From Treponema sp. (GTDB taxonomy: Bacteria > Spirochaetota > Spirochaetia > Treponematales > Breznakiellaceae): 5,350 nucleotides of DNA. Of the stretch, positions 1 to 5,350 are shown one piece after another. The notes beneath the pieces were generated by a model. The model was given only the letters and a program-made list of their open reading frames with translations, made no database searches and was not told where the DNA came from. Position numbers and translations under genes: made by a program. Positions within the stretch are counted from its first letter, which is position 1, and the number at the start of each line of letters is the position of its first letter. The DNA lies in NCBI GenBank assembly GCA_031271075.1, contig JAISWN010000107.1, forward strand, positions 1-5,350, in the 5' to 3' direction.

Positions 1-320
1 GGGATACGCAATATCGCGGGATGAGTTCCTTCAACAGAACCGTCAGCAATACTATTGACGGCGGCCTCTATACCTTCCATGGGTTCGATATTTGGGATAT
101 GAGCCGGGTGAATATCGCGTTTGGCATACGTGCGTTCTCTTACTGGAAAACTGAGTCGAAAGGCCCCTTTATCTACCCCCTGAACCAGCTATTCACTCTT
201 GATTCTCGTTCTCCGATAATCCTGTCCCACGAGGACTGGCAAAATGTAAGCGGGGAACTCACTATCGAGGTAGTAAAACCTTCATACGCAGGTGTAGATA
301 TGTACATCGTTGTTCAGTAA
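1..320 (+). CDS. 3' end of an unidentified protein gene (partial)
   Basis: I do not recognise this protein. The reading frame is open from the left edge (first complete codon at base 3) to a TAA stop at 318-320, so about 105 C-terminal residues are visible. The ATG at 21 is probably an internal methionine, because the frame continues upstream through DTQYRG and no ribosome-binding site is visible before it. The segment is rich in aromatic residues and alternating hydrophobic residues (FHGFDIWDM, ending in VDMYIVVQ), which suggests a beta-rich fold. I see no transmembrane segment, cysteine cluster or known catalytic motif. By eye its G+C content is lower than that of the neighbouring chaperone genes. 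It converges with the ybaK-type gene, 25 bases away. It is probably real because the frame stays open to the edge and nothing else occupies the region, but its function cannot be stated. Confidence 0.6.
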   Translation, partial: DTQYRGMSSFNRTVSNTIDGGLYTFHGFDIWDMSRVNIAFGIRAFSYWKTESKGPFIYPLNQLFTLDSRSPIILSHEDWQNVSGELTIEVVKPSYAGVDMYIVVQ

Positions 321-345
321 GCCTCCGCCGCTCGTACCGGTTCCA

Positions 346-852
346 TTATCCGGCGGTAAGATCCCCCAGCGCCGCGCCGGTAAAGGCCAGGAGATCCCCG
401 GGGGCCAGTATAAGCTGCAGGCCCCGTAGACCCGCGCTGACCGCGATCCTGTCGAACAGTTCCGCCGTTTCGTCGATAAAGGTGGGGAAGGCTTTCTTCA
501 TCCCGATAGGGGAACAGCCTCCCCGTACATAACCCGTAACAGGCTGAAGCTCCCTGAGGGGGAGCAGGCCGATATTCTTTTCCCCCGTAAGACGGGCCGC
601 CTTCTTCAAGTCCAGTTCCTCCGCCGCCGGGATGCAGCACACATAGCAGGCGCCCCCGGCGCCCCGCAGCACAAGGGTCTTGAAAACCCGCTCCGCCGGA
701 ATACCCAAGAGTTCCGCCGCGTGTAGCCCGGAAAGATCCGATTCGTCCACCGGGTACTCCCGCGCCTCGTACCCAATACCCGCCCCGTCAAGCAGCCGTA
801 GCGCATTGGTTCGCGGAATCCTGTCCATGCGTGGGGGGAGGCATTTCCTCAA
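346..852 (-). CDS. ybaK: YbaK/EbsC-type aminoacyl-tRNA deacylase
   Basis: This is probably a cytoplasmic Cys-tRNA(Pro)/Cys-tRNA(Cys) deacylase, a free-standing editing protein that hydrolyses mischarged tRNA. With the start chosen here it has 168 residues, near the family's usual 155-165. Visible hallmarks are the opening RTNALRLLDGAGI, the segment around VFKTLV with the conserved lysine (residue 58 here) that matches the essential lysine of YbaK proteins, and the GYVRGGCSPIGMKK loop near residues 107-120. Three starts are possible. GTG at 858 lies only 3 bases from the AAGGAGG sequence. TTG at 852 lies 9 bases from it, and is chosen for that reason. ATG at 828 begins where many homologues begin (MDRIPRTNAL) but has no ribosome-binding site. 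The gene begins 36 bases after the dnaJ stop on the same strand, so co-transcription with the chaperone genes is likely. Exact substrate specificity within the YbaK/ProX group is not settled by sequence alone. Confidence 0.9.
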   Translation of the reverse strand: MRKCLPPRMDRIPRTNALRLLDGAGIGYEAREYPVDESDLSGLHAAELLGIPAERVFKTLVLRGAGGACYVCCIPAAEELDLKKAARLTGEKNIGLLPLRELQPVTGYVRGGCSPIGMKKAFPTFIDETAELFDRIAVSAGLRGLQLILAPGDLLAFTGAALGDLTAG

Positions 853-861
853 TACCACCGT

Positions 862-868
862 CCTCCTT
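862..868 (-). promoter_or_regulatory. Shine-Dalgarno site that decides the ybaK start
   Basis: The minus strand reads AAGGAGG here, the strongest ribosome-binding site in the window. It is 9 bases from the TTG at 852, 3 bases from the GTG at 858 and over 30 from the ATG at 828. Standard spacing favours TTG, with GTG as the alternative. Confidence 0.65.
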
Positions 869-888
869 AATGGCCAATATTTCCGTTT

Positions 889-2016
889 CTATCCTGACAA
901 TTCCGAGAGGGGGATGGGTTTAGGGCTGTCGTTTTCCCCTTCGGCGCGGGAAAGCTCTTCCATAAGCTCCCGGCCCCGTTTGGAGAGTTTAGTGGGTATC
1001 TGAATCATAAATTTGATGAAGAGGCTGCCCCGGCGGCCGCCTGAGGGAACGCCCTCGTCCCGGATGCGGAGCATTTTGCCGTTCTGGATCCCCGGCGGGA
1101 CTTTTATCTTGATGGTTTTGCCGTCCAGGGTGCTTACGTGGATCTCCGATCCCAGCGCCGCCTGCGGTACCGATATGGGAACCGCGCAGTACAGATCCAG
1201 ATCCTGGCGTTCAAAATATTCATGGGGTCTTACCCGGATGAACACGTAAAGATCCCCCGGCGGCCCGCCGTTGGGGCTGGCGTCTCCCTGGCGGGAAATA
1301 GCCAGCCTGCGGCCGCTTTCCACCCCCCCAGGGATGGTAACCATGAGCTTCTGGCGTTTTTTCTGCGCCCCGGATCCCCCGCATACCTTACAGGGGTGTT
1401 CGATGATGTAACCTTCCCCGCCGCAACTGGGGCAGGTGGAGGCTACCGAAAAGAAACCCTGGCTGTGCCGTACCTGGCCGGAGCCCTGACAGGTGGGGCA
1501 AACCTTCTTGCCCGATCCTCCCGCCGCGCCGGAACCGTGGCAGGCGGGGCAGGTTTCGTTCCGGGAATACTGAATTTCCACTTTAGTTCCGAAAACCGCG
1601 TCCTTAAAGGGTATCTCCACGTCGTAACGGAGATTCGCCCCCTGCCGGACGCTGCTTCCTCCCCCTCCGGCCCGGCGGCCCCCGCCGAAGAAGGTGTCGA
1701 ATATGCCGCCGAAGCCCCCCAGATCGCCGAAGATGTCCTCAAAACCCCGGAAAGCCTGGGAAAAATCCCCGTGACTAGCCCCGGACATGCCTTCAACTCC
1801 GGCAAAGCCGAACTGGTCATAGGCGGCCTTTTTCTGGTCGTCGGAGAGTATCTCGTAGGCCTCGGTAGCCTCCTTGAACTTTTCCTCCGCTTCCCTGTTT
1901 CCCGGGTTCTTGTCCGGGTGATACTGAATGGCAAGCTTCCGGTACGCTTTTTTTATGTCATCCTTCGAGGCGTTTTTTTCCACCCCCAAGACTTCGTAGT
2001 AATCACGCTTTGCCAT
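889..2016 (-). CDS. dnaJ: Chaperone DnaJ (Hsp40), type I co-chaperone of DnaK
   Basis: DnaJ binds unfolded clients in the cytoplasm, passes them to DnaK and stimulates DnaK ATP hydrolysis. The 375-residue protein has the full type I layout. The J domain (about 1-70) carries the HPD triad at 33-35 and ends in [11 protein letters not shown] Gly/Phe-rich region follows (about 71-126). The zinc-binding domain has four CxxCxGxG modules at 156-163, 173-180, 195-202 and 209-216, all eight cysteines present. The substrate-binding C-terminal domains cover about 217-350. Length is normal for the family. The ATG start is fixed by the canonical [12 protein letters not shown] opening. No Shine-Dalgarno sequence precedes it; the 10 bases before the ATG are A/T-rich. 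It lies 119 bases after the dnaK stop, behind a structured spacer, and is followed closely by the ybaK-type gene. Confidence 0.98.
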   Translation of the reverse strand: MAKRDYYEVLGVEKNASKDDIKKAYRKLAIQYHPDKNPGNREAEEKFKEATEAYEILSDDQKKAAYDQFGFAGVEGMSGASHGDFSQAFRGFEDIFGDLGGFGGIFDTFFGGGRRAGGGGSSVRQGANLRYDVEIPFKDAVFGTKVEIQYSRNETCPACHGSGAAGGSGKKVCPTCQGSGQVRHSQGFFSVASTCPSCGGEGYIIEHPCKVCGGSGAQKKRQKLMVTIPGGVESGRRLAISRQGDASPNGGPPGDLYVFIRVRPHEYFERQDLDLYCAVPISVPQAALGSEIHVSTLDGKTIKIKVPPGIQNGKMLRIRDEGVPSGGRRGSLFIKFMIQIPTKLSKRGRELMEELSRAEGENDSPKPIPLSELSG

Positions 2017-2041
2017 GTTTTTTATAGTGAGCGGGACAGTT

Positions 2042-2135
2042 TCACCGCCTGCCGCCCACCTTCACTCCTCACCGCGCCAAGGCGCTTTATTCGTGCCCAG
2101 GGGGTTTAATACCCCGCCGAACCGCAGGTTCGACT
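2042..2135 (-). promoter_or_regulatory. Structured dnaK-dnaJ intergenic spacer with three predicted stem-loops
   Basis: Three inverted repeats lie in series just after the dnaK stop. CGAACC/GGTTCG (2118-2132) has a 6-bp stem and 3-base loop. GGGGT/ACCCC (2101-2115) has a 5-bp stem and 5-base loop. GCGCC/GGCGC (2074-2085) is nearly continuous, so the real stem is about 4 bp. None is followed by a T-run on the minus strand, so they do not look like an intrinsic terminator for dnaK. Inference: they may stabilise the dnaK 3' end, guide RNase processing, or reduce dnaJ expression relative to dnaK. No convincing sigma70-type promoter with both boxes is visible before dnaJ. Confidence 0.45.
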
Positions 2136-4076
2136 TCAGGGCGAGGTTGTTGATTTATCGTCTACGACCTCGTAATCGGCGTCTTCCGCGCTCTTGGTAT
2201 TAGCGCTGCCGGGGTCTTCCGCGCCGGGACCGCCGGCCCCACCCTGGGGGTCGCCTGCCGCGCCCTGCTGGGCGGCCTGGGCCTTGTACAATTCCTCGGC
2301 AATCTTGTAGGACGCCTGCTTGAGGGCCTCGGTTTTTGCCTTGATCGCCTCAATGTCCCCGCTCTCCAGGGCCTTCCGCAGATCGGCGATAGCTTCCTCA
2401 GTCTTGGACTTGTCGGCAGGATTCACCTTGTCTCCCAGATCCTTGATGTTCTTCTCGGTGCTGTAGATCATGGTGTCCGCCTCGTTCCGGACTTCCGCCT
2501 TTTCCCGTTCCTTCTTGTCTTCCTCGGCGTGGAGTTCCGCCTCTTTCACCATCCGATCAATGTCGGTATCCGAAAGGCCCGAGGAACTCTCTATGCGGAT
2601 CTTCTGCTCCTTCCCCGTCCCCAGATCCTTCGCGGACACATGAACGATGCCGTTGGCGTCAATGTCAAAGGTAACCTCAATCTGAGGCACCCCACGGGGC
2701 GCCGGGGGAATACCCACCAGGTCAAAGCGGCCAAGGGTACGGTTCTGGCTTGCCATTTCCCGTTCCCCCTGAAGCACCTGGATGGAAACCGCCGTCTGGC
2801 CGTCCGCGGCGGTGGAGAATACCTGACTTTTCCGGGTGGGGATAGTGGTGTTCCGGGGAATAAGCCTGGTCATTACCCCGCCCAGGGTCTCTATGCCCAG
2901 GGAGAGGGGGGTCACGTCCAGGAGCAGCACGTCTTTCACGTCTCCTCCCAGGATACCGCCCTGGATGGCCGCGCCGATGGCTACCGCCTCATCGGGATTT
3001 ACCCCCTTGTTCGGCTCTTTTTTGAAGAGATCCTTGACGATCTGCTGGACCGCGGGGATACGGGTGGAGCCGCCTACCAGGATCACCTCGTCTATCTGAT
3101 CGGCGTTGAGGCCTGCGTCGGCCAGGGCCTTTTTGCAGGGCTCCTTGGAGCGTTCCAGCAGATCTTCCACCATCTGCTCGAATTTTGCCCTGGTAAGACT
3201 CTTCTGAAGGTGCCGGGGGCCCGACTGATCCGCGGTGATGAAGGGCAGGTTTATCTCCGTGGTCTGCATGGCGGAAAGCTCGATCTTGGCCTTTTCACTG
3301 GCCTCCCGCAGGCGCTGCAGGGCCATCCGGTCCTGCCCCAGATCGATACCCGTGTCCTTCTTGAATTCGCTGATAAGCCATTCCAGGATCTTCAGGTCGA
3401 AGTCATCGCCCCCCAGGTGGGTATCCCCGTTGGTGGACTTTACCTCAAAGACCCCTTCCCCCAGCTCCAGGATGGAAATATCAAAGGTACCGCCCCCAAG
3501 GTCGTAGACGGCAATGGTTTTCTCTTTTTTCTGATCCTTGTTGAAACCGAAGGCCAGGGAGGCGGCGGTAGGTTCGTTGATGATCCGCTTCACCTCAAGA
3601 CCGGCAATTTTCCCCGCGTCCTTGGTGGCCTGACGCTGGGCGTCGTTGAAGTAGGCCGGCACGGTAATTACCGCCTCGGTAACCGTTTCACCCAGGTAGT
3701 CCTCGGCGGTCTGCTTCATCTTCTGGAGAACAAAGGCGGAGATTTCCTGGGGGGAATACTTCTTCCCCTGAATGTCCACCCGCACATCGTTGGCCTGTTC
3801 CGCCACATGGTAGGGTACCCGCTTCATTTCCGCCCCAACCTCGGAGTAGCTCCGGCCCATAAACCGTTTGATTGAGTAGACGGTATTCTCGGGGTTGGTG
3901 ATCATCTGGTTTTTGGCCGGCTGGCCTGCCACCCGGTCGCCTTTAGTGGTAAAGCCGATGATAGAGGGGGTAGTGCGGCCCCCTTCGGAATTCTGAATAA
4001 CAACCGGTTCACCGCCCTCAAGGACGGCTACGCAGGAATTGGTGGTTCCCAAGTCAATGCCGATAATTTTTCCCAT
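2136..4076 (-). CDS. dnaK: Chaperone DnaK (Hsp70)
   Basis: DnaK is the ATP-dependent cytoplasmic Hsp70 that binds and releases exposed hydrophobic segments, working with DnaJ and GrpE. The 646-residue protein is full length. The ATPase domain (about 1-380) shows all three Hsp70 signatures: IDLGTTNS at 7-14, [14 protein letters not shown] at 190-203 and [15 protein letters not shown] at 331-345. The interdomain linker [11 protein letters not shown] (382-392) is intact. The substrate-binding beta domain runs to about 500 and the helical lid to about 600. A Gly/Ala/Pro-rich tail leads to DADYEVVDD, the usual conserved C-terminal motif, followed by six extra residues (KSTTSP). The segment around residues 75-105 corresponds to the insert found in Gram-negative-type Hsp70s. 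The ATG start is supported by the [10 protein letters not shown] opening and an AAGGAG site 10 bases upstream (4087-4092). The gene begins 28 bases after the grpE stop, so the two are surely co-transcribed. Confidence 0.99.
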   Translation of the reverse strand: MGKIIGIDLGTTNSCVAVLEGGEPVVIQNSEGGRTTPSIIGFTTKGDRVAGQPAKNQMITNPENTVYSIKRFMGRSYSEVGAEMKRVPYHVAEQANDVRVDIQGKKYSPQEISAFVLQKMKQTAEDYLGETVTEAVITVPAYFNDAQRQATKDAGKIAGLEVKRIINEPTAASLAFGFNKDQKKEKTIAVYDLGGGTFDISILELGEGVFEVKSTNGDTHLGGDDFDLKILEWLISEFKKDTGIDLGQDRMALQRLREASEKAKIELSAMQTTEINLPFITADQSGPRHLQKSLTRAKFEQMVEDLLERSKEPCKKALADAGLNADQIDEVILVGGSTRIPAVQQIVKDLFKKEPNKGVNPDEAVAIGAAIQGGILGGDVKDVLLLDVTPLSLGIETLGGVMTRLIPRNTTIPTRKSQVFSTAADGQTAVSIQVLQGEREMASQNRTLGRFDLVGIPPAPRGVPQIEVTFDIDANGIVHVSAKDLGTGKEQKIRIESSSGLSDTDIDRMVKEAELHAEEDKKEREKAEVRNEADTMIYSTEKNIKDLGDKVNPADKSKTEEAIADLRKALESGDIEAIKAKTEALKQASYKIAEELYKAQAAQQGAAGDPQGGAGGPGAEDPGSANTKSAEDADYEVVDDKSTTSP

Positions 4077-4104
4077 GATTCTGTTACTCCTTCTCTCGTT
4101 TTAT

Positions 4105-4971
4105 CTAATTTTGGCCGTTAAAGTCTGCCCTTGGGGTCTTATCCCCGGCGCCATCCCCGCCTGAAACGCCTTCCTGGCATGAGGCGGCGCCGGTTTCCCC
4201 AGCGGGGCCCGCCGCGGGATCTGGAACCAGCACCTTCACCTTGGCGCTGCGGATCACCCGGTCTTTCAGGGTGTAACCCTTGAGGAGATCCTGCTGGACA
4301 GTCTGTTCCGGCACATCCGCCGATTTCTCCATCATCAGCGCCTCGTGGCGGTTAGGATCGAAAGGCTCCCCGGCGGAAACATAGCTTTTCAGCCCCCACC
4401 TGGTTTCCAGCGTGGAGGAAAGGCGCCTGGCTATCATTTCAACCCCTTCATAGAAACTTCTCAGATCCTTTGCGGAAGTTCCGGCCTCCTCTCCCGCGGT
4501 AATCTTTGCCGATTCCAGCGCCCGGTCAAAATCGTCCAGAATGGGGATCAGATCCAAAAGCAGGCTCTGGTTGGCAAAATCAATGGCATCCTGCTTTTCC
4601 CGGTTTATCCGCTTGCGGAAATTCTCGAAATCCGCAACCTTCCGCAGATACTGATCCTTGGATTCCGCCAGTTCGGCTTTACTCCCGGCGAGCTGGGCTT
4701 CCAAGTCCGCGATCTTCCGATCCGGTTCCGGTGGGAGATCAGCCTCCGGGAGATTAGCCCCCGATAAGTCGGTCTCCGGAAAATCAGCCCCCTGTGCCGG
4801 CTCCGGGCCGCTTTCCGCGTCTATGCGCTCTCCCGCCGCTTCGTTAAGGCCGGCTTCCGCGCCCGGATTTTCCTGCCGGAAAACAGCTTCCCCCTCCGGC
4901 CTTCCGGAACCGGCGTCCGGCCCGGGATTCTCTCCTTCCCGCCTTTGTCCGTGAGATACCTGTTTTGACAT
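4105..4971 (-). CDS. grpE: GrpE, nucleotide exchange factor of DnaK, with long acidic N-terminal extension
   Basis: GrpE is a dimeric cytoplasmic protein that releases ADP from DnaK and so resets its cycle. With the ATG start it has 288 residues, clearly longer than the usual 190-210. The GrpE core is clear. A long helix/coiled coil (about 85-135) contains YLRKVADFENFRKR. A helical bundle with LLDLIPILDDFDRALE follows (about 137-153), then GVEMIARRL, then the DnaK-contacting beta domain with GEPFDPNRHEAL (201-212) and LLKGYTLKDRVIRSAKVKV (about 229-247). The extra length comes from a Glu/Gly/Pro-rich N-terminus (1-85), with four pentapeptide-like units at 62-81, and a Gly/Ala-rich tail (about 250-288). 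A TTG at 4998 would add nine residues, but it has no ribosome-binding site and overlaps a leader repeat. The ATG at 4971 has AGGA 7 bases upstream. grpE opens the operon ahead of dnaK. Confidence 0.96.
   Translation of the reverse strand: MSKQVSHGQRREGENPGPDAGSGRPEGEAVFRQENPGAEAGLNEAAGERIDAESGPEPAQGADFPETDLSGANLPEADLPPEPDRKIADLEAQLAGSKAELAESKDQYLRKVADFENFRKRINREKQDAIDFANQSLLLDLIPILDDFDRALESAKITAGEEAGTSAKDLRSFYEGVEMIARRLSSTLETRWGLKSYVSAGEPFDPNRHEALMMEKSADVPEQTVQQDLLKGYTLKDRVIRSAKVKVLVPDPAAGPAGETGAASCQEGVSGGDGAGDKTPRADFNGQN
4729..4788 (-). repeat. Imperfect 15-base tandem repeat coding for pentapeptide-like units in GrpE
   Basis: Four consecutive 15-base units encode ADFPE, TDLSG, ANLPE and ADLPP, matching the A(D/N)Lxx pattern of pentapeptide repeats. 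Units 1, 3 and 4 are also similar as DNA (each starts GCTGAT or GCTAAT), while unit 2 is diverged. Four units make only about one turn of the right-handed beta-helix formed by true pentapeptide-repeat proteins. This is therefore either a very short repeat or chance low-complexity sequence in a disordered extension. Confidence 0.5.
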
Positions 4972-4978
4972 GAAAAAT

Positions 4979-4982
4979 TCCT
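4979..4982 (-). promoter_or_regulatory. Ribosome-binding site supporting the grpE ATG start
   Basis: The minus strand reads AGGA, 7 bases before the ATG at 4971. It is short, but it is the only Shine-Dalgarno-like sequence well placed for any candidate grpE start. The upstream TTG at 4998 has none. Confidence 0.5.
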
Positions 4983-4986
4983 GTAA

Positions 4987-5036
4987 TTTAGATAACAAAG
5001 TTGACCAGGTTTTGAAACAAACCCGCCTTATCTAAA
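4987..5036 (-). repeat. 9-base perfect inverted repeat in the grpE leader
   Basis: TTTAGATAA at 4987-4995 (+ strand) is the exact reverse complement of TTATCTAAA at 5028-5036, with 32 bases between the arms. The arm nearer grpE lies 4 bases upstream of its AGGA ribosome-binding site. It could be a protein-binding operator or an RNA hairpin near the translation start. A related 8-mer recurs at 4101-4108, just upstream of dnaK. Confidence 0.55.
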
Positions 5037-5066
5037 AAAATACTTACTTAAAGGGGAAAAGGTCAA
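5037..5066 (-). promoter_or_regulatory. Putative sigma70-type promoter of the grpE-dnaK-dnaJ operon
   Basis: On the minus strand a TTGACC -35 box (5061-5066, five of six consensus bases) is followed after 18 bases by TATTTT (5037-5042, four of six). Transcription would begin near 5030, giving a leader of about 60 bases before grpE. A second, weaker candidate (TTGTTT at 5015-5020, 17-base spacer, TGTTAT at 4992-4997) would start close to the gene. The region is strongly A+T-rich against G+C-rich flanking genes. No CIRCE operator (TTAGCACTC-N9-GAGTGCTAA) is present, so HrcA control is not supported. Confidence 0.45.
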
Positions 5067-5067
5067 G

Positions 5068-5094
5068 AAAAAAAGCTCGTTTCTCCTGAAACAA
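5068..5094 (-). terminator. Putative intrinsic terminator of the TauE/SafE-family gene
   Basis: Eight bases after the permease stop codon, the minus strand reads TTGTTTC, the loop AGGA, then GAAACGA. This is a 7-bp stem with one G-U pair, followed by GC and seven Ts. The stem is A/U-rich and so weak, but the T-run and position fit. It ends one base before the proposed -35 box of the grpE promoter. Confidence 0.5.
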
Positions 5095-5101
5095 TCGGCG
5101 C

Positions 5102-5350
5102 CTACCGGATAAAGAGCAGGGTCGCGGAAACCAGGGTTAGAATGTAGATCATTATCCGGAAATGGGCCTCGGAAAGCTTTTTAACCATCAGGATCCCCAG
5201 GGCGGCTCCCGCGAGGATGAGGGGGATCATACAGAGATTCAGAAACAAGGTCTCCCGGTGGATGTTATGCCAGACAAAGTGCTGGATGGGCAGTTTGAGG
5301 TAATTGACCACCATAAAAAACCAGGCCCCGGTTCCCACAAAATTTACCTT
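5102..5350 (-). CDS. TauE/SafE-family membrane permease, C-terminal part (partial)
   Basis: The last 82 residues of an integral inner-membrane protein are visible, and the frame runs off the right edge of the window. The pattern KVNFVGTGAWFFMVVNYLKLPIQ, then a polar stretch, then LFLNLCMIPLILAGAALGILMVKKLS and a final hydrophobic helix ending LLFIR, matches the C-terminal half of the sulfite exporter TauE/SafE (formerly DUF81) family. Hydrophobic segments lie at about visible residues 4-22, 35-56 and 64-81. A GTG at 5338 could be read as a start, but the family pattern continues upstream of it, so the true start lies beyond the window. Family members are thought to move sulfur-containing or other small organic anions; the substrate cannot be predicted here. 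A probable terminator follows its stop, so it is likely not part of the chaperone operon. Confidence 0.85.
   Translation of the reverse strand, partial: KVNFVGTGAWFFMVVNYLKLPIQHFVWHNIHRETLFLNLCMIPLILAGAALGILMVKKLSEAHFRIMIYILTLVSATLLFIR

Noticed and set aside
168..176. TTATCTA in the left-hand partial gene as a fourth copy of the leader motif
   Set aside because: Only 7 of 8 bases match and it lies within coding sequence, far from any start of the chaperone operon.
325..356. CCGCCG/CGGCGG inverted repeat between the convergent genes as a bidirectional terminator
   Set aside because: The stem is only 6 bp with a 20-base loop, partly lies inside the ybaK coding region, and has no T-run on either strand. 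It fits chance in G+C-rich sequence.
314..640. A 108-codon minus-strand frame overlapping ybaK in another frame
   Set aside because: Low-complexity Gly/Arg/Pro-rich translation inside a well-supported gene; a frame shadow.
2074..2092. GCGCC-AA-GGCGC followed by TTTATT on the + strand as a terminator
   Set aside because: No + strand gene ends here, and the two-base loop and interrupted T-run make it a poor intrinsic terminator. It is kept only as part of the structured spacer on the minus strand.
1138..2109. A 323-codon open frame on the + strand opposite dnaJ
   Set aside because: It lies antisense to an intact, fully conserved dnaJ. Its translation shows no recognisable domain and reflects G+C-rich codon bias.
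2529..3875. A 448-codon open frame on the + strand opposite dnaK
   Set aside because: It is a shadow of dnaK. Long antisense frames opposite Hsp70 genes are well known and were once mislabelled NAD-specific glutamate dehydrogenase. There is no credible ribosome-binding site or domain, and dnaK itself is unambiguous.
4972..4998. TTG at 4998 as the grpE start
   Set aside because: It gives the longest frame but has no ribosome-binding site, overlaps the leader inverted repeat, and adds nine residues of no family relevance. The ATG at 4971 has AGGA at a suitable distance.
1..5350. CRISPR arrays, tRNA or rRNA genes, insertion sequences, attachment sites
   Set aside because: No regularly spaced direct repeats, tRNA-like cloverleaf, rRNA segments, transposase frames or terminal inverted repeats were visible on either strand. 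Nearly all the sequence is accounted for by conserved genes.

Overview
The window looks like bacterial chromosome, most likely from a diderm lineage. DnaK carries the extra N-terminal segment typical of Gram-negative-type Hsp70s, and its wording resembles spirochaete DnaK proteins, especially a G+C-rich Treponema-like organism such as the termite-gut treponemes. That assignment comes from memory of the family, not from a search. Coding DNA is G+C-rich, while the region upstream of grpE is clearly A+T-rich.

Layout from left to right. Bases 1-320 hold the 3' end of an unidentified + strand gene. It converges, across only 25 bases, with a run of minus-strand genes that fills the rest of the window. 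Read in the direction of transcription (right to left), these are: the C-terminal end of a TauE/SafE-type membrane permease (5350-5102); a probable terminator immediately followed by a probable promoter and a structured A+T-rich leader (about 5094-4972); grpE (4971-4105); dnaK (4076-2136); a 119-base spacer with three predicted stem-loops; dnaJ (2016-889); and a ybaK-type aminoacyl-tRNA deacylase (852-346).

grpE, dnaK and dnaJ encode one chaperone machine. DnaJ delivers substrates to DnaK and stimulates its ATPase, and GrpE exchanges ADP for ATP. All three are full length with their key motifs intact. The ybaK gene follows dnaJ after about 36 bases and has its own strong ribosome-binding site, so it is probably the last gene of the same operon. 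This adds a tRNA proofreading enzyme to the protein-folding unit.

I see no new defence, mobile or biosynthetic system: this is a housekeeping locus. The points worth a second look are in regulation. The motif TTAGATAA occurs three times in or at the edge of the non-coding leaders of grpE and dnaK, twice as a perfect 9-base inverted repeat next to the grpE ribosome-binding site. No CIRCE operator is visible. dnaJ lacks a Shine-Dalgarno sequence and sits behind a structured spacer. GrpE also has an unusually long acidic N-terminal extension with pentapeptide-like repeats. No gene-free stretch exceeds 300 bases; the longest are 4972-5101 and 2017-2135.
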